DNA from: Bacteroidales bacterium
Lineage (GTDB): Bacteria; Bacteroidota; Bacteroidia; Bacteroidales; UBA7960
Length of the DNA stretch: 53,453 bases
Assembly (NCBI GenBank): GCA_003559475.1
Contig: PWLF01000193.1
Span: 1-53,453, forward strand
Direction of reading: 5' to 3'
Shown here: positions 41,201-49,850 of the stretch, one piece after another
Numbering within the stretch: the stretch's first letter is position 1
How the letters are laid out: each line of letters begins with the position of its first letter
Made by a program: the position numbers and the translations under genes
The notes under the pieces: generated by a model
Database searches by the model: none
Seen by the model: the letters and a program-made list of their open reading frames with translations, nothing else
What the model was told of the DNA's origin: nothing

Positions 41201-42538
41201 AACAATGCAGATATCATTAAAGAACAGGATAGCGAAATAAATATTACCGGCAACTGGATTAATCAAGGAACTGTTGATACTGAATTAGGAGGAGTGTTTA
41301 GATTTAGTGGTTCTTCCCATCAAACTATTGACCCCGGCGACAGTGATTTTAATGATATTATATTTGAGAACACTACTGGGTTATGTGGAGATTTAGAAAT
41401 AACCTCTCCAATGGTAATAAACGGCAATGCAGATTTTGATGACGGAGTTGTCTATTTCTCTGATACTGGATCATTATTATTTACAGAAGATGCTACATCA
41501 AACGAAGGCTCTGAAGATAGCTTTGTTGACGGTGAAGTTGAAAAAGAAGGAACAGACGCTTTTGTTTTTCCTATAGGAGAAAGTTGCATTTATGCACCTT
41601 TAGGTATTTCTGAAGCATCAGGTGGAGACCAGGGCGAGTCATTTACTGCAAGGTATTATCATATAGATCCTGATCTAGCCGGACTTGATGTGACAAGCAA
41701 AGAAGCGTCAATTAATAATGTTTCCAGAATGGAATACTGGATTCTTGATAGATCTGACGGAGGAACAAATGAGGTTCAGGTAACCTTAAGCTGGGAGGAT
41801 TCTAGAAGCGGAGGCATTGGAAATCTTAATGACCTAATAGTTGCCCGCTGGGATGATACTCAATGGAATGATAAAGGACAGTCATCAATAACCGGTGATA
41901 TTATGTCAGGCACAATTACCTCAAACTTTATAAGTGATTTTAGCCCGTTTACTCTTAGCTCCGAATCATGGGATAATCCTCTTCCAATCGAACTTCTGAG
42001 CTTTGAAGCAGAATGCGATAAAGATGGGAATGCTTTAATAACCTGGGAAACAGCTACTGAGATAAATAATGACTATTTCATATTGGAAAAATCCAAAGAC
42101 GGAAAAGATTTTACAGAGATAGCTATGATTGAAGGTCAGGGTTATAGCAACAGAATTGTGGAGTATTCATATATTGATGAACACTTGTTTTTCGGAGATA
42201 ATTATTACAGATTAAAACAAGTAGATTTTGACGGTACAACAACAGAATATAACATAATTCACATAAATTGTGATAAAAAATCAGATGAAGCAAAATCAGT
42301 AGTTTACCCAAATCCTTTCAGGTCGGAAATAATTATATATCTTGAGAATATTGAAGATAATCATGTATATTTTGAGATATATAGCGAAACAGGTAGTTTA
42401 ATAACTCGCAAGAGATACGGTATTGAAAGAGATTCTGATAGCTATGTGTTTGAACTTGATGATCTAGAACCCTCAGCATACTTGCTTAGAATAATCTCAG
42501 ACAGGCATTTGTTTAATCATAAGATAATAAAGAATTAA
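35249..42538 (+). CDS. Giant secreted protein: Ig-like domains alternating with five ALK/LTK-type glycine-rich domains, T9SS type A C-terminal sorting domain
   Basis: 2429 aa; five copies of FTNCxxxGRxGPxQ...GTNLE...GIQxWxVPxTATYTIxAYGAQGG...GxFELxxGxxLxILVGQxG...GGGGSFVVM...DILIIAGGGGGYG; CGxxxTLxASGSTxxYVWYND Ig-like linkers; C-terminal VVYPNPFRSEIIIYLEN...LLRIISDRHLFNHKIIKN. Confidence 0.9.
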   Translation: MRLFKSKQKKFILVFFIKALLLLYNTVISSPPPPNVVEQTIQVFCGENAEFEIDNQDPDYIYFWFSDSEGEEQVGLGEIFETSVLTSNTSYWVGAAEGEIISEEFTFTNCDATGRFGPDQSAVDSEYNGTNLEGDVTVIGDGIQEWIVPKTATYTITTYGAGAGYINEQKGAKISGEFELEEGDTLRILVGQVGLGGDTDDDGRFCGSGMTAVAKYQENDDDIPLIVAGGAGGVSDGSISSPVQSFGIATETANSGTSGGNPDNSEGTDGNAGRSGSTGTWAHPGSGFYESETVGTDGDRSQSFIDGGVGASGDNNAEGGFGGGGVGRHNQRIGGGGGYSGGGSGGNSNNDVGGGGGSYNSGKNQTNKSGYHQGNGLVVISLEVPEVGELSDLTQVDVEIEELSIPDVSELNPDIYCGTSITLSASGSSSNYVWYNDEDDIVGTGENFTTPSLTENTTYYVEAVDTEPENVVLEFTNCKATGRTGPSQADCDFEYLGTNLEGKVNITGYGIQQWVVPYTATYTIEAYGAQGGSGIRGGIGGKGAKMSGEFELEKGQKLDILVGQQGRGGYSNQVGGGGGTFVVMSNAIYEEDILIIAGGGGGYGVGTTTVNQDKAYGSVDVNAKDGVGGESWGAGGVDGNGGDAADSRGSGGGGFFSDGEDGSGNGGRGVSYIKGGLGGHGNTVDGGFGGGGATDENTGWGAASGGGGYTGGGGGYSDSEDDEAAGGGGGSFNSGINQNNEEGVKTGHGLVVISYSVEPQCASDRAPINITVEEIDTPEIVDPNPIISCGGKATLSASGSTGEYVWYNDEDEIVGIGENFTTSILTENTTYYVAAVNSEPANSIWRFTNCRKEGRLGPTQEDADNEYEGTNLEGEVTIIGDGIQQWTVPKTATYTIEAYGAQGGAGTRGGIGGKGAKMSGDFELQEGEVIEILVGQQGDGGYSQEIAGGGGSFVVMGNASNKSDILIIAGGGGGYGVGTTTIHQDVAHATINDNAKNGIGGTSLGIGGVDGAGGGDAESRGSGGGGFISDGADGSGNGGGGKSFLNGGQGGVGNTVDGGFGGGGATDENTGWGAASGGGGYSGGGGGYSDSDDNEAAGGGGSSYNSGANQNNQAGVREGHGLVIISSIVEKKCASDKVPINITVEELISPDVTESDPIISCGSSITLNASGSTNNYVWFNENDEIIGYGNSFTTPRLKNDTIYKVAAIDFQTEVIEYEFTNCGVEGRFGPFQSNVNSEYSGTNLEGNVTVVGYGIQKWEVPYSATYNIQAYGAQGGVGPRSGIGGKGAKISGYFDLEKGDVLEILVGQKGGGSDIDTLEIGGGGGSFVVMENASSEADILIIAGGGGGYGVGTSTNQQNIAHATTENNAKDGFGGNSWGTGGVDGSGGNAANSRGSGGGGFFTDGEDGSGNGGRGRSYLNGGVGGRGYSLDGGFGGGGATDEATSSFGAAGGGGGYSGGGGGYSSSSSNEAAGGGGGSFNSGFNQNNEEAYIEDRHGRVIISYEREFLCLSEKVSINITIDDMESPNINETNPAISCGGITTLTASGSTGYYLWYDEVNEIVGTEDSFNTPVLTENTDYQLEAIDIESEEIEYVFTNCGVEGRTGPSQLDCDTEYSGTNIESEVTINSDGIQEWEIPETGVYTFTAYGARGGGKDINVGRHGYGAIIQADFELNKGDEILILVGQKGSDYSDENGNAGGGGTFIVKVDPQGDYFMDDNSYLGLKVTPLLVAGGGGGAFNDNPIADNDGQTDSYSEYLGEWTDQGGFHWGATGSGEGAGGGFSGTGEEDGSEPTGGGSFLNGYKGDRNYGIGGYYLEESSDYGGFGGGGGYGIFNYGSGGGGFRGGDFCPYNSNTCKSGGGSYIHKSAISAATSDGNFNTTNSDGFDVYDGPVDNLNEYNEDDHGMVIVTYAIEPICFSDRDFVTVEVEFDYYQTLSSGDWDNESTWEECCMTTCNPAESSPLSLFDRDISIRDGHVIDIDGDWTNNADIIKEQDSEINITGNWINQGTVDTELGGVFRFSGSSHQTIDPGDSDFNDIIFENTTGLCGDLEITSPMVINGNADFDDGVVYFSDTGSLLFTEDATSNEGSEDSFVDGEVEKEGTDAFVFPIGESCIYAPLGISEASGGDQGESFTARYYHIDPDLAGLDVTSKEASINNVSRMEYWILDRSDGGTNEVQVTLSWEDSRSGGIGNLNDLIVARWDDTQWNDKGQSSITGDIMSGTITSNFISDFSPFTLSSESWDNPLPIELLSFEAECDKDGNALITWETATEINNDYFILEKSKDGKDFTEIAMIEGQGYSNRIVEYSYIDEHLFFGDNYYRLKQVDFDGTTTEYNIIHINCDKKSDEAKSVVYPNPFRSEIIIYLENIEDNHVYFEIYSETGSLITRKRYGIERDSDSYVFELDDLEPSAYLLRIISDRHLFNHKIIKN
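35561..40990 (+). repeat. Five tandem glycine-rich modules (approximate starts 35561, 36664, 37781, 38897, 40025)
   Basis: Each module opens with an FTNC...GP.Q motif and ends with (G/R)HG.V(I/V)IS/T; modules 2 and 3 share an exact DNA run of about 59 bp. Confidence 0.9.
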
Positions 42539-42714
42539 AATTGTGAATCGGCAAGTTTAATATATTGATATTAAGTTTTTTAATAAAAAATTAATATTTC
42601 TAAAGATGTCTGATTAGAGTAAACTAACTTTATGATATTTCAACTTTATAACGTTTTAAAATCAATTCGATAACGCCAATTTTTTATACAATCATTTATA
42701 AAAGAGTTTTTAAC

Positions 42715-42744
42715 TTTGCAATTTGTCAAAAAAACTTATTTTTG
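42715..42744 (+). promoter_or_regulatory. Candidate Bacteroidetes-type promoter upstream of the FecCD-like permease gene
   Basis: TTTG (42715-42718), 18-nt spacer, TATTTTTG (42737-42744), matching the -33 TTTG / -7 TAnnTTTG consensus; 46 bp before the CDS start. Confidence 0.45.
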
Positions 42745-42790
42745 TTTTTGATTTAACTAAAAGATAAGGTTTTTTTATACAATTAGCAAA

Positions 42791-43804
42791 GTGAAGAATA
42801 AAATTATTAGATGGGGCATTTTCTTATTATCGCTTGTTTTTTTGGCGATAATAGCATTTTTGGTTGCAATCTCGACCGGAGAGTTTAAAATTTCAATTTT
42901 TGATATTCCTCGTATTCTTATTGAAAAAGAGGGAACGGAATATACGATTATCAATCATCTGAGATTACCCAGAATACTTTTAGGAATAGCCGTTGGAGGT
43001 GGTTTAAGTTTGTCGGGAGCTATACTTCAGGGGATATATAGAAATCCTTTGGTAGAGCCATATACTTTAGGAATTTCCGGTGGTGCCGCTTTTGGTGTCG
43101 CTATGGCTATAGTTTTTGCTTTACCGATGACAATCGGTTACTTTATATTGCCTCTTGCAGGGTTTACCGGTGCTTTAATTACAATTTTTCTAGTCTATTT
43201 TCTTGGAATACGTCAGGGAAATATTAATATCAATAATATGCTTCTGATAGGAGTGATGATCAGCTTTGTCTCTTCAGCAGCTATGATGCTTTTAATGGCT
43301 ATTACAACATCTGATAATCTTCACAGTATTGTTTTTTGGATGATGGGCTCTCTTGATGAGCCAAATATGAGCATAATCCGGATAACTATGATAGTATCTT
43401 TATCCGCCCTTATTTTATCTTTGTTTTTTTCTAACTCTTTGAATGCTTTGCGTTTAGGAGAAACAAATGCGAAGCATTTGGGAATAAATACCGGAGTTGC
43501 TATTCGGATATTATTTGTATTAGCATCGCTTCTGGCAGGTATTTGTGTCGCATCTGCCGGTGTTATCGGGTTTGTCGGACTCGTGATTCCTCATTTGATA
43601 AGGTTGATTGCAGGGTCCGATTTCAGAGTCTTGCTCCCCGGTTCTTTTTTGGGTGGAGCAACATTTTTAATTATATCCGACACTTTAGCACGTACAATAA
43701 TTTCACCCAACGAATTACCAATAGGTGTTATAACAGGAATAGTCGGAGGGATAATGTTTATAATTATTTTGAGTAGATCAAAATCAAACTTTAAAATGAG
43801 TTAA
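42791..43804 (+). CDS. FecCD family (BtuC-like) ABC transporter permease
   Basis: 337 aa; LRLPRILLGIAVGGGLSLSGAILQGIYRNPLVEPYTLGISGGAAFG, GVIGFVGLVIPHLIRL. Confidence 0.95.
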   Translation: MKNKIIRWGIFLLSLVFLAIIAFLVAISTGEFKISIFDIPRILIEKEGTEYTIINHLRLPRILLGIAVGGGLSLSGAILQGIYRNPLVEPYTLGISGGAAFGVAMAIVFALPMTIGYFILPLAGFTGALITIFLVYFLGIRQGNININNMLLIGVMISFVSSAAMMLLMAITTSDNLHSIVFWMMGSLDEPNMSIIRITMIVSLSALILSLFFSNSLNALRLGETNAKHLGINTGVAIRILFVLASLLAGICVASAGVIGFVGLVIPHLIRLIAGSDFRVLLPGSFLGGATFLIISDTLARTIISPNELPIGVITGIVGGIMFIIILSRSKSNFKMS

Positions 43805-43807
43805 AAT

Positions 43808-44614
43808 ATGCCATCTTTTTTTTCAATAAAAGATTTTTCTTGTGGTTATTCAAACCGGTATGTCTTGGAAAATATAAACTTTGATATAAGCAAAGGTGTG
43901 TTGTCAGGCATTATTGGTCCTAACGGCTCCGGGAAAACAACCCTTTTCAGAGGGATAACAGGGCAGTTGTCAACAAAAAAAGGGGAAGTTTATCTCAATG
44001 GCAATGATTTGCAAAGAATGACTTATAAAGAAAAAGCAAGGCATATTGCCGTTGTTTCTCAACATACAAACGCAACCGATATTACCGTCGAAGATTACGT
44101 TTTGATGGGAAGACTGCCTCATAGAAAAAAGATGAGATTTTTTGAAACCGCTGAAGACTATGAGATTGCGTATAAGTTTATGGAACTAACAAATGTTATC
44201 CACCTTAAAGATAAACTTATGTCGAAAATAAGTGGCGGAGAACAACAGTTAGCCAACATCGCAAGAGCCCTCACTCAACAACCTGATTTGTTGCTTCTTG
44301 ATGAACCAACATCTCACCTCGATATTACTCATCAGGTACAAATATTAAACCTGATTCAAAAATTAAATCATGAGATGGGGCTTTCCGTATTAATGATTAT
44401 TCACGACCTTAACCTCGCAGGAGAGTACTGTGATTACTTGATAATGCTTAATGACGGCAAAATACACAAAAAAGGTCTTCCCGAAAAGGTGCTAAATTAT
44501 AAAGATATTGAAGAAGTTTATAATACGGTAGTGGTTGTTAAACCAAACCCAATATCAGATAAACCCTCTGTGTTTCTGGTGTCAGAAAAAATATTAAATA
44601 AAATGGAAGATTAA
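43808..44614 (+). CDS. ABC transporter ATP-binding protein (FecE/BtuD-like)
   Basis: 268 aa; GPNGSGKTTLFRGITG, ISGGEQQLANIARALTQQPDLLLLDEPTSHLDI. Confidence 0.95.
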   Translation: MPSFFSIKDFSCGYSNRYVLENINFDISKGVLSGIIGPNGSGKTTLFRGITGQLSTKKGEVYLNGNDLQRMTYKEKARHIAVVSQHTNATDITVEDYVLMGRLPHRKKMRFFETAEDYEIAYKFMELTNVIHLKDKLMSKISGGEQQLANIARALTQQPDLLLLDEPTSHLDITHQVQILNLIQKLNHEMGLSVLMIIHDLNLAGEYCDYLIMLNDGKIHKKGLPEKVLNYKDIEEVYNTVVVVKPNPISDKPSVFLVSEKILNKMED

Positions 44615-44628
44615 AAGGATTATATAAA

Positions 44629-46086
44629 ATGGATGTAAATAATGACTCTGTTAAATTAGTTTCAAACTTGTTTGAAAAATGGAAAGGCAAACCTTGTGAT
44701 AAAATGGTTAAATTGCCTCAAACTGCTTCTGACAGAGAATATTACAGAATATTTTTTGATAAAGAATCTGTAATTGGGGCGTTTAACCCGAATATTGATG
44801 AAAATATTGCTTTTATTGAATTTACTAAACATTTTTCTAAGCATGAAATTCCCGTACCAACCGTAATCTGTGAAAATACTCCGCTAAACAGTTATTTGAT
44901 AAGTGATTTGGGTGATACAACTCTCTTTTCTCTTTTACCATTGACAAAAGAACAAACGGATTTTTCACAAGATGTCATTCATATTTATAAAAAAGTTTTG
45001 GAGTGGTTGCCGGAATTTCAAATTACGGCAGGAAAAGATATTAATTATGATGTTTGTTATCCGCGGAAAGCATTTGATAGCCGGTCTATGTTTTGGGATC
45101 TTAATTATTTCAAATACTTTTTTCTGAAACTTGGAGATATCTTTTTTGATGAAGAAAAACTTGAAGATGAGTTTGTCAAATTAGTAGGTTGGCTAAGCCA
45201 AGCTCCATCCGATTTTTTTATGTTCAGGGATTTTCAATCGAGAAACATAATGATTTTAGATAACAAACCGCGCTTTATCGATTATCAGGGAGGAAGAAAA
45301 GGACCGTTGCAGTACGACCTTGCTTCACTGCTATTTGATGCAAAAGCAAATATCCCTTTTGACCTGAGAATAGAACTTCTGGATTATTATATTAAGCAAA
45401 TAGAAAAATATATTACGGTTGACAAAAAACAGTTTATACATTATTTCTACGGGTTTGTATTGATAAGGATTTTTCAAGCAATGGGGGCTTATGGTTTTAG
45501 AGGATTTCACGAGAAAAAACCGCTGTTTTTGCAAAGTATATTTTATGCTCAAAATAACCTTAAATGGCTGATTGAAAATAATTGCTTTCCGAGAAATTTG
45601 CCTTACTTAAAGGATATTGCTAAGCAAATAATTGAAACCAAAAAGTTTGACAAATATACCTGCGGAGATTATGATCAAGAAAAATTAACGATAACAGTCA
45701 ATTCTTTTTCATATAAAAAAACGCATCCTGTTGATATGAGCGGAAACGGAGGTGGTTTTATGTTTGATTGTCGCGCCCTACCTAATCCCGGAAGGTATAG
45801 TGAGTTTAAGAATCTTTGTGGAAAAGATAAGCCTGTTATAGAATATCTTTCTAAAGAACCTGAGGTTAATGTTTTTATTGAAAAAACATCAGATATTGTG
45901 CTGTCTTCAGCAAAGAAATACATAGATAGGGGCTTTAAGAATTTAATGGTTTCTTATGGTTGTACCGGGGGGCAACATAGATCGGTGTTTTGTGCAGAGA
46001 AATTAGCCGGTATAATTAAAAGTAAACTTGATGTAAATGTTGAAATAAATCATCAACAAGAAGGACTTTCATGGTCTTGTGATTAA
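44629..46086 (+). CDS. AmgK-like sugar kinase (aminoglycoside phosphotransferase fold) fused to RapZ C-terminal domain
   Basis: 485 aa; MFRDFQSRNIMILDNKPRFIDYQGGRKGPLQYDLASL kinase motifs; C-terminal MFDCRALPNPGRYSEFK...YGCTGGQHRSVFCAEKLA matching RapZ-C. Confidence 0.88.
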   Translation: MDVNNDSVKLVSNLFEKWKGKPCDKMVKLPQTASDREYYRIFFDKESVIGAFNPNIDENIAFIEFTKHFSKHEIPVPTVICENTPLNSYLISDLGDTTLFSLLPLTKEQTDFSQDVIHIYKKVLEWLPEFQITAGKDINYDVCYPRKAFDSRSMFWDLNYFKYFFLKLGDIFFDEEKLEDEFVKLVGWLSQAPSDFFMFRDFQSRNIMILDNKPRFIDYQGGRKGPLQYDLASLLFDAKANIPFDLRIELLDYYIKQIEKYITVDKKQFIHYFYGFVLIRIFQAMGAYGFRGFHEKKPLFLQSIFYAQNNLKWLIENNCFPRNLPYLKDIAKQIIETKKFDKYTCGDYDQEKLTITVNSFSYKKTHPVDMSGNGGGFMFDCRALPNPGRYSEFKNLCGKDKPVIEYLSKEPEVNVFIEKTSDIVLSSAKKYIDRGFKNLMVSYGCTGGQHRSVFCAEKLAGIIKSKLDVNVEINHQQEGLSWSCD

Positions 46087-46101
46087 TTAAAAAAACAAAT
46101 T

Positions 46102-46839
46102 ATGCCAAAAGCAATGATTTTTGCAGCCGGGTTGGGCAAAAGATTGATGCCTCTGACTACTGATAAACCAAAAGCATTAGTTGAAGTTGCAGGGAAACCG
46201 ATGTTGCATTGGGTGGTAGAAAAGCTTGTTAATAGTGGATTTAAGCAAATTGTGATAAATACACATCACTATGCTGAAAAGATGAGAGAGGCTATTGAAA
46301 AATTGCCTTATGATGCTGAATTTATCATTTCTGACGAAAAGAAAGAATTGTTAGATACAGGCGGCGGATTGCTTAAAGCTAAAGAATTTTTGCAAGGGGA
46401 AGAGCCATTTATTGTGCATAATGTTGACGTTTTTTCTGACTTGGATTTGAAACAATTATGGGATTTTCATATAAAAAATAAAGCTATCGCTACTCTTGCA
46501 ACCACAAATAGAAAGTCAACAAGGTATTTTCTCTGGCATAATAATCAATTAGCAGGTTGGGAAAATATTAGTACTAACGAAAAGATAATGACAAGAAACA
46601 TAAGCGAAAATTTTGAAAGAAAAGCTTTTAGCGGAATTCAGGTTTTAAGCCCTGAAGTATTTGATCATATTAATTTTTCAGGCAAATTTTCTATTAAAAA
46701 AGTTTATTTTAATTTAGCTGAGCAAAAAAATATTCTTTCGTTCAATCATAATTCTGATTTTTGGTTTGACCTCGGAACTATTGAAAAAATTAAAACTGCA
46801 GAGAAAATGATAAAGGAAAAAGATTTTTTAAATTATTAA
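46102..46839 (+). CDS. Sugar-phosphate nucleotidyltransferase (MurU-like)
   Basis: 245 aa; MIFAAGLGKRLMPLTTDKPKALVEVAGKPMLHWVVEKL; FIVHNVDVFSDLD. Confidence 0.88.
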   Translation: MPKAMIFAAGLGKRLMPLTTDKPKALVEVAGKPMLHWVVEKLVNSGFKQIVINTHHYAEKMREAIEKLPYDAEFIISDEKKELLDTGGGLLKAKEFLQGEEPFIVHNVDVFSDLDLKQLWDFHIKNKAIATLATTNRKSTRYFLWHNNQLAGWENISTNEKIMTRNISENFERKAFSGIQVLSPEVFDHINFSGKFSIKKVYFNLAEQKNILSFNHNSDFWFDLGTIEKIKTAEKMIKEKDFLNY

Positions 46840-46854
46840 TATAACTTTGCTGAT

Positions 46855-48087
46855 ATGACGTTTTTTAAAAATTTAAAAAAGATAAAGCTGCACTGGCAGA
46901 TATTAATTGCTTTAATTTTAAGTGTTTTTTTCGGTATATATTTTTCAGAGTATGTTGATTATGTAACCTGGATGGGTGACTTATTTTTGCGTGCTCTTGC
47001 GATGATTATTGTGCCTTTGATTTTCTCTTCAATAGTAACAGGCGTGTCGGGGATTGGAAGTGGTAAAAATCTTGGCAGGGTAGGGTTTAAGACTTTTGGT
47101 TATTACATTACCACAAGCTTGTTTGCTATATTTACCGGTTTGATATTGGTAAATTTGATTAGTCCGGGAGTTGGAGTGGATGCGTTAACTGAAAATGTTG
47201 AAGAGATTGAGCCTGTGCCTCTTCTTGATACAATAATAGGTATTGTTCCTTCAAATATTTTTCAGGCAATGGCTGAGGGTGATATGCTTGCAATAATTTT
47301 CTTTGCAATAATTTTCGGTTTTTTTACAACTCGTGTTTCTTCAAAATACAGTGCTCCGATAGAGAGTTTTTTTAAGGCGGTCTTTGAAGTAATGATGAAG
47401 GTAACAATGTTTGTTATCAGGTTTTCTCCGTTAGGGATTTTTGGTATAGTTTCCGGAACGGTAGCTGATCAAGCAGCTGACCCGGAAGCATTGCTTAATT
47501 TATTTGGTAGATTAGGGTTATACATGGCTACTGTTATTTTAGCATTGGCAATTCATTCAACTATTACTTTACCGCTCATTTTGGGAGGAATAGGCAGAGC
47601 AAATCCTCGTATTCACTTTAAGAATATGTCGGTACCTCTTCTAACAGCTTTTTCAACTTCATCGAGCAATGCAACTTTGCCACTTACTATGGATGCAGTT
47701 ACTACAAAAAGCGGTGTTTCAAAAAAAACATCCGGTTTTGTTTTACCTTTGGGCGCAACTATAAACATGGATGGAACTGCGCTTTATGAGTGCGTTGCTG
47801 TGATGTTTATAGCTCAGGCTTATGGGCATGATCTGGCATTTTTCGAGCAATTTTTAGTGGTTTTTACTGCACTTTTAGCATCTATTGGTGCTGCAGGAAT
47901 ACCTATGGCGGGCTTGGTTGTTATTACCATTATTCTTAGTGTTGTTGGAATACCATTGGAAGGAGTCGGGCTTATTCTTGCAGTTGACAGAATACTGGAT
48001 ATGTTCAGAACTTCGGTTAATGTATGGAGCGACTCTTGTGGTGCTGTCGTTATTGCCAAAAGTGAAAAAGAAGAACTAAAAGTTTGA
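46855..48087 (+). CDS. Dicarboxylate/amino acid:cation (Na+ or H+) symporter
   Basis: 410 aa; AFSTSSSNATLPLTMDAV, VLPLGATINMDGTALYE, AGIPMAGLVVITIILS motifs. Confidence 0.95.
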   Translation: MTFFKNLKKIKLHWQILIALILSVFFGIYFSEYVDYVTWMGDLFLRALAMIIVPLIFSSIVTGVSGIGSGKNLGRVGFKTFGYYITTSLFAIFTGLILVNLISPGVGVDALTENVEEIEPVPLLDTIIGIVPSNIFQAMAEGDMLAIIFFAIIFGFFTTRVSSKYSAPIESFFKAVFEVMMKVTMFVIRFSPLGIFGIVSGTVADQAADPEALLNLFGRLGLYMATVILALAIHSTITLPLILGGIGRANPRIHFKNMSVPLLTAFSTSSSNATLPLTMDAVTTKSGVSKKTSGFVLPLGATINMDGTALYECVAVMFIAQAYGHDLAFFEQFLVVFTALLASIGAAGIPMAGLVVITIILSVVGIPLEGVGLILAVDRILDMFRTSVNVWSDSCGAVVIAKSEKEELKV

Positions 48088-48091
48088 TTTT

Positions 48092-49666
48092 TTATTCAAA
48101 AGCATCTTCTTTTAATTTTTTAAGCTCCGGAATACCTTTTGTTTTATTATCTTTTATCAGAGCTTTAACAAGACTATAACAGCAAGCTAAAACAATTATA
48201 CTTTGCGGTAATCCTGCTGATATAGAAGCTGCTTGCAGAGAGCTCAAGCCTCCGGCTAAAAGTAATGCAGCCGCAGCAGCCCCCTCCGTTACACCCCAAA
48301 AAATACGTGTGCCGGTTAACGGATTTGGATTACCACCGGAAGTCATCATATCTGTTACTAAAGAACCCGAATCAGAAGATGTTATGAAAAATATTAGAAT
48401 AAGCAAAACTCCAAGCCATTGCGTAATTGTAGATATTGGCAAATGCCCCAATAATGCATGTAACGCCATGGCTTCATTATCCATAATAATATTTGATAAT
48501 CCACCATCACCGAAAATCTCAATGTTTAAAGCTGTCCCGCCGAATACCGAAAACCAAAAAAAGGTTACAATTGTTGGAATAAATAGTACGTAAAGAATAA
48601 ACTGTCGTATAGTCCTTCCCTTTGAAACGCGTGCTATAAAAATTCCTACAAAAGGACACCAGGAAAGCCACCAACCCCAATAAAATAAAGTCCAATTTGA
48701 CTGCCATTCAAAATCAGTACCAAAGTCAATCCTTAAGCTTGTACCTACTATGTTTTGAAGATAATCACCTAAAGTGCCTGTAAAAACACTTATTTGAAAT
48801 AATGTAGGACCAAAAATAAAAACAAACAGCATCAGCGAGAACATTAAAATTAAGTTTGTAATACTTAGATATTTTATGCCTCTGTGTAACCCCGTAACTA
48901 ATGAAACTACTGCTATGGCAGTTACTATTGTGATTATTATAACTTGTATATTGGTGCTGACAGGAATTCCTGTCAAAGCATTTATTCCCGAATTTAACTG
49001 CATGGCACCAAGCCCCAAAGAAGTAGCTACTCCCAATAATGTCGCGATTGTACAAAAAATATCTATAAAATGACCCGCCCAACCAAAAATCCTGTTACCA
49101 ATAATTGGATAAAACAGAGAGCGTGGCGCCAACGGAAGCTTATGACGAAAATGAAAGTATGAAATGCCAAGTGCAAAAATTATATATATCGCCCAGGGGT
49201 GAAAACCCCAATGAAAAAATGAATACCTCATAGACTCCCGAAAGGAATCCATGGTCTCAGGTTCAGATAAAGGTGGTTGTTTATAGTGCATTATCGGCTC
49301 GGCAACTCCCCAAAATACCAAACCCATGCCCATTCCGGCTGCAAATAGCATCGAAAACCACTCAAAGTTACTGAATTCAGGCTTTGAATCTACGCCACCA
49401 AGACGAATCTTGCCAAAACGACTCAAATATAACCATATAACAAATGTCAAAAATAATGATACTATAATAATATAATACCATCCAAAATTTTTTGATATAA
49501 AGTTTAAAACATTATTAAATAAAACTCCTGCCGACTCTGTCCAAATGGCTCCGTATAGAATTATTGAAAGTATGCCAATCGCTGCTCCAAGAAATACAGG
49601 TGGACTTACCTTATAAACCCATCCAAAAACTTTATTAAAAATTCTCTTAAATTGCCCGTTAATCAT
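48092..49666 (-). CDS. BCCT family (betaine/carnitine/choline) transporter
   Basis: 524 aa; FSMLFAAGMGMGLVFWGVAEPIMHY, FHWGFHPWAIY, FYWGWWLSWCPFVGIFIARVSKGRTIRQF, FFITSSDSGSLV. Confidence 0.95.
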   Translation of the reverse strand: MINGQFKRIFNKVFGWVYKVSPPVFLGAAIGILSIILYGAIWTESAGVLFNNVLNFISKNFGWYYIIIVSLFLTFVIWLYLSRFGKIRLGGVDSKPEFSNFEWFSMLFAAGMGMGLVFWGVAEPIMHYKQPPLSEPETMDSFRESMRYSFFHWGFHPWAIYIIFALGISYFHFRHKLPLAPRSLFYPIIGNRIFGWAGHFIDIFCTIATLLGVATSLGLGAMQLNSGINALTGIPVSTNIQVIIITIVTAIAVVSLVTGLHRGIKYLSITNLILMFSLMLFVFIFGPTLFQISVFTGTLGDYLQNIVGTSLRIDFGTDFEWQSNWTLFYWGWWLSWCPFVGIFIARVSKGRTIRQFILYVLFIPTIVTFFWFSVFGGTALNIEIFGDGGLSNIIMDNEAMALHALLGHLPISTITQWLGVLLILIFFITSSDSGSLVTDMMTSGGNPNPLTGTRIFWGVTEGAAAAALLLAGGLSSLQAASISAGLPQSIIVLACCYSLVKALIKDNKTKGIPELKKLKEDAFE

Positions 49667-49850
49667 AAATAAAATGTGTTTTTTGATTTTTTCGGCTCGA
49701 AAAATACAAAGAATTAATCAAACTAAAAACTTAAATTGCAAAAGTTTTTAAGTTTAACAATGTAATTATTTGTAGAGGTAAAATAAAAAAATTATATATT
49801 TACAAAAGTTTTTGGAACAATATATTTCAAAATACTATTGTCTGGTTAAA

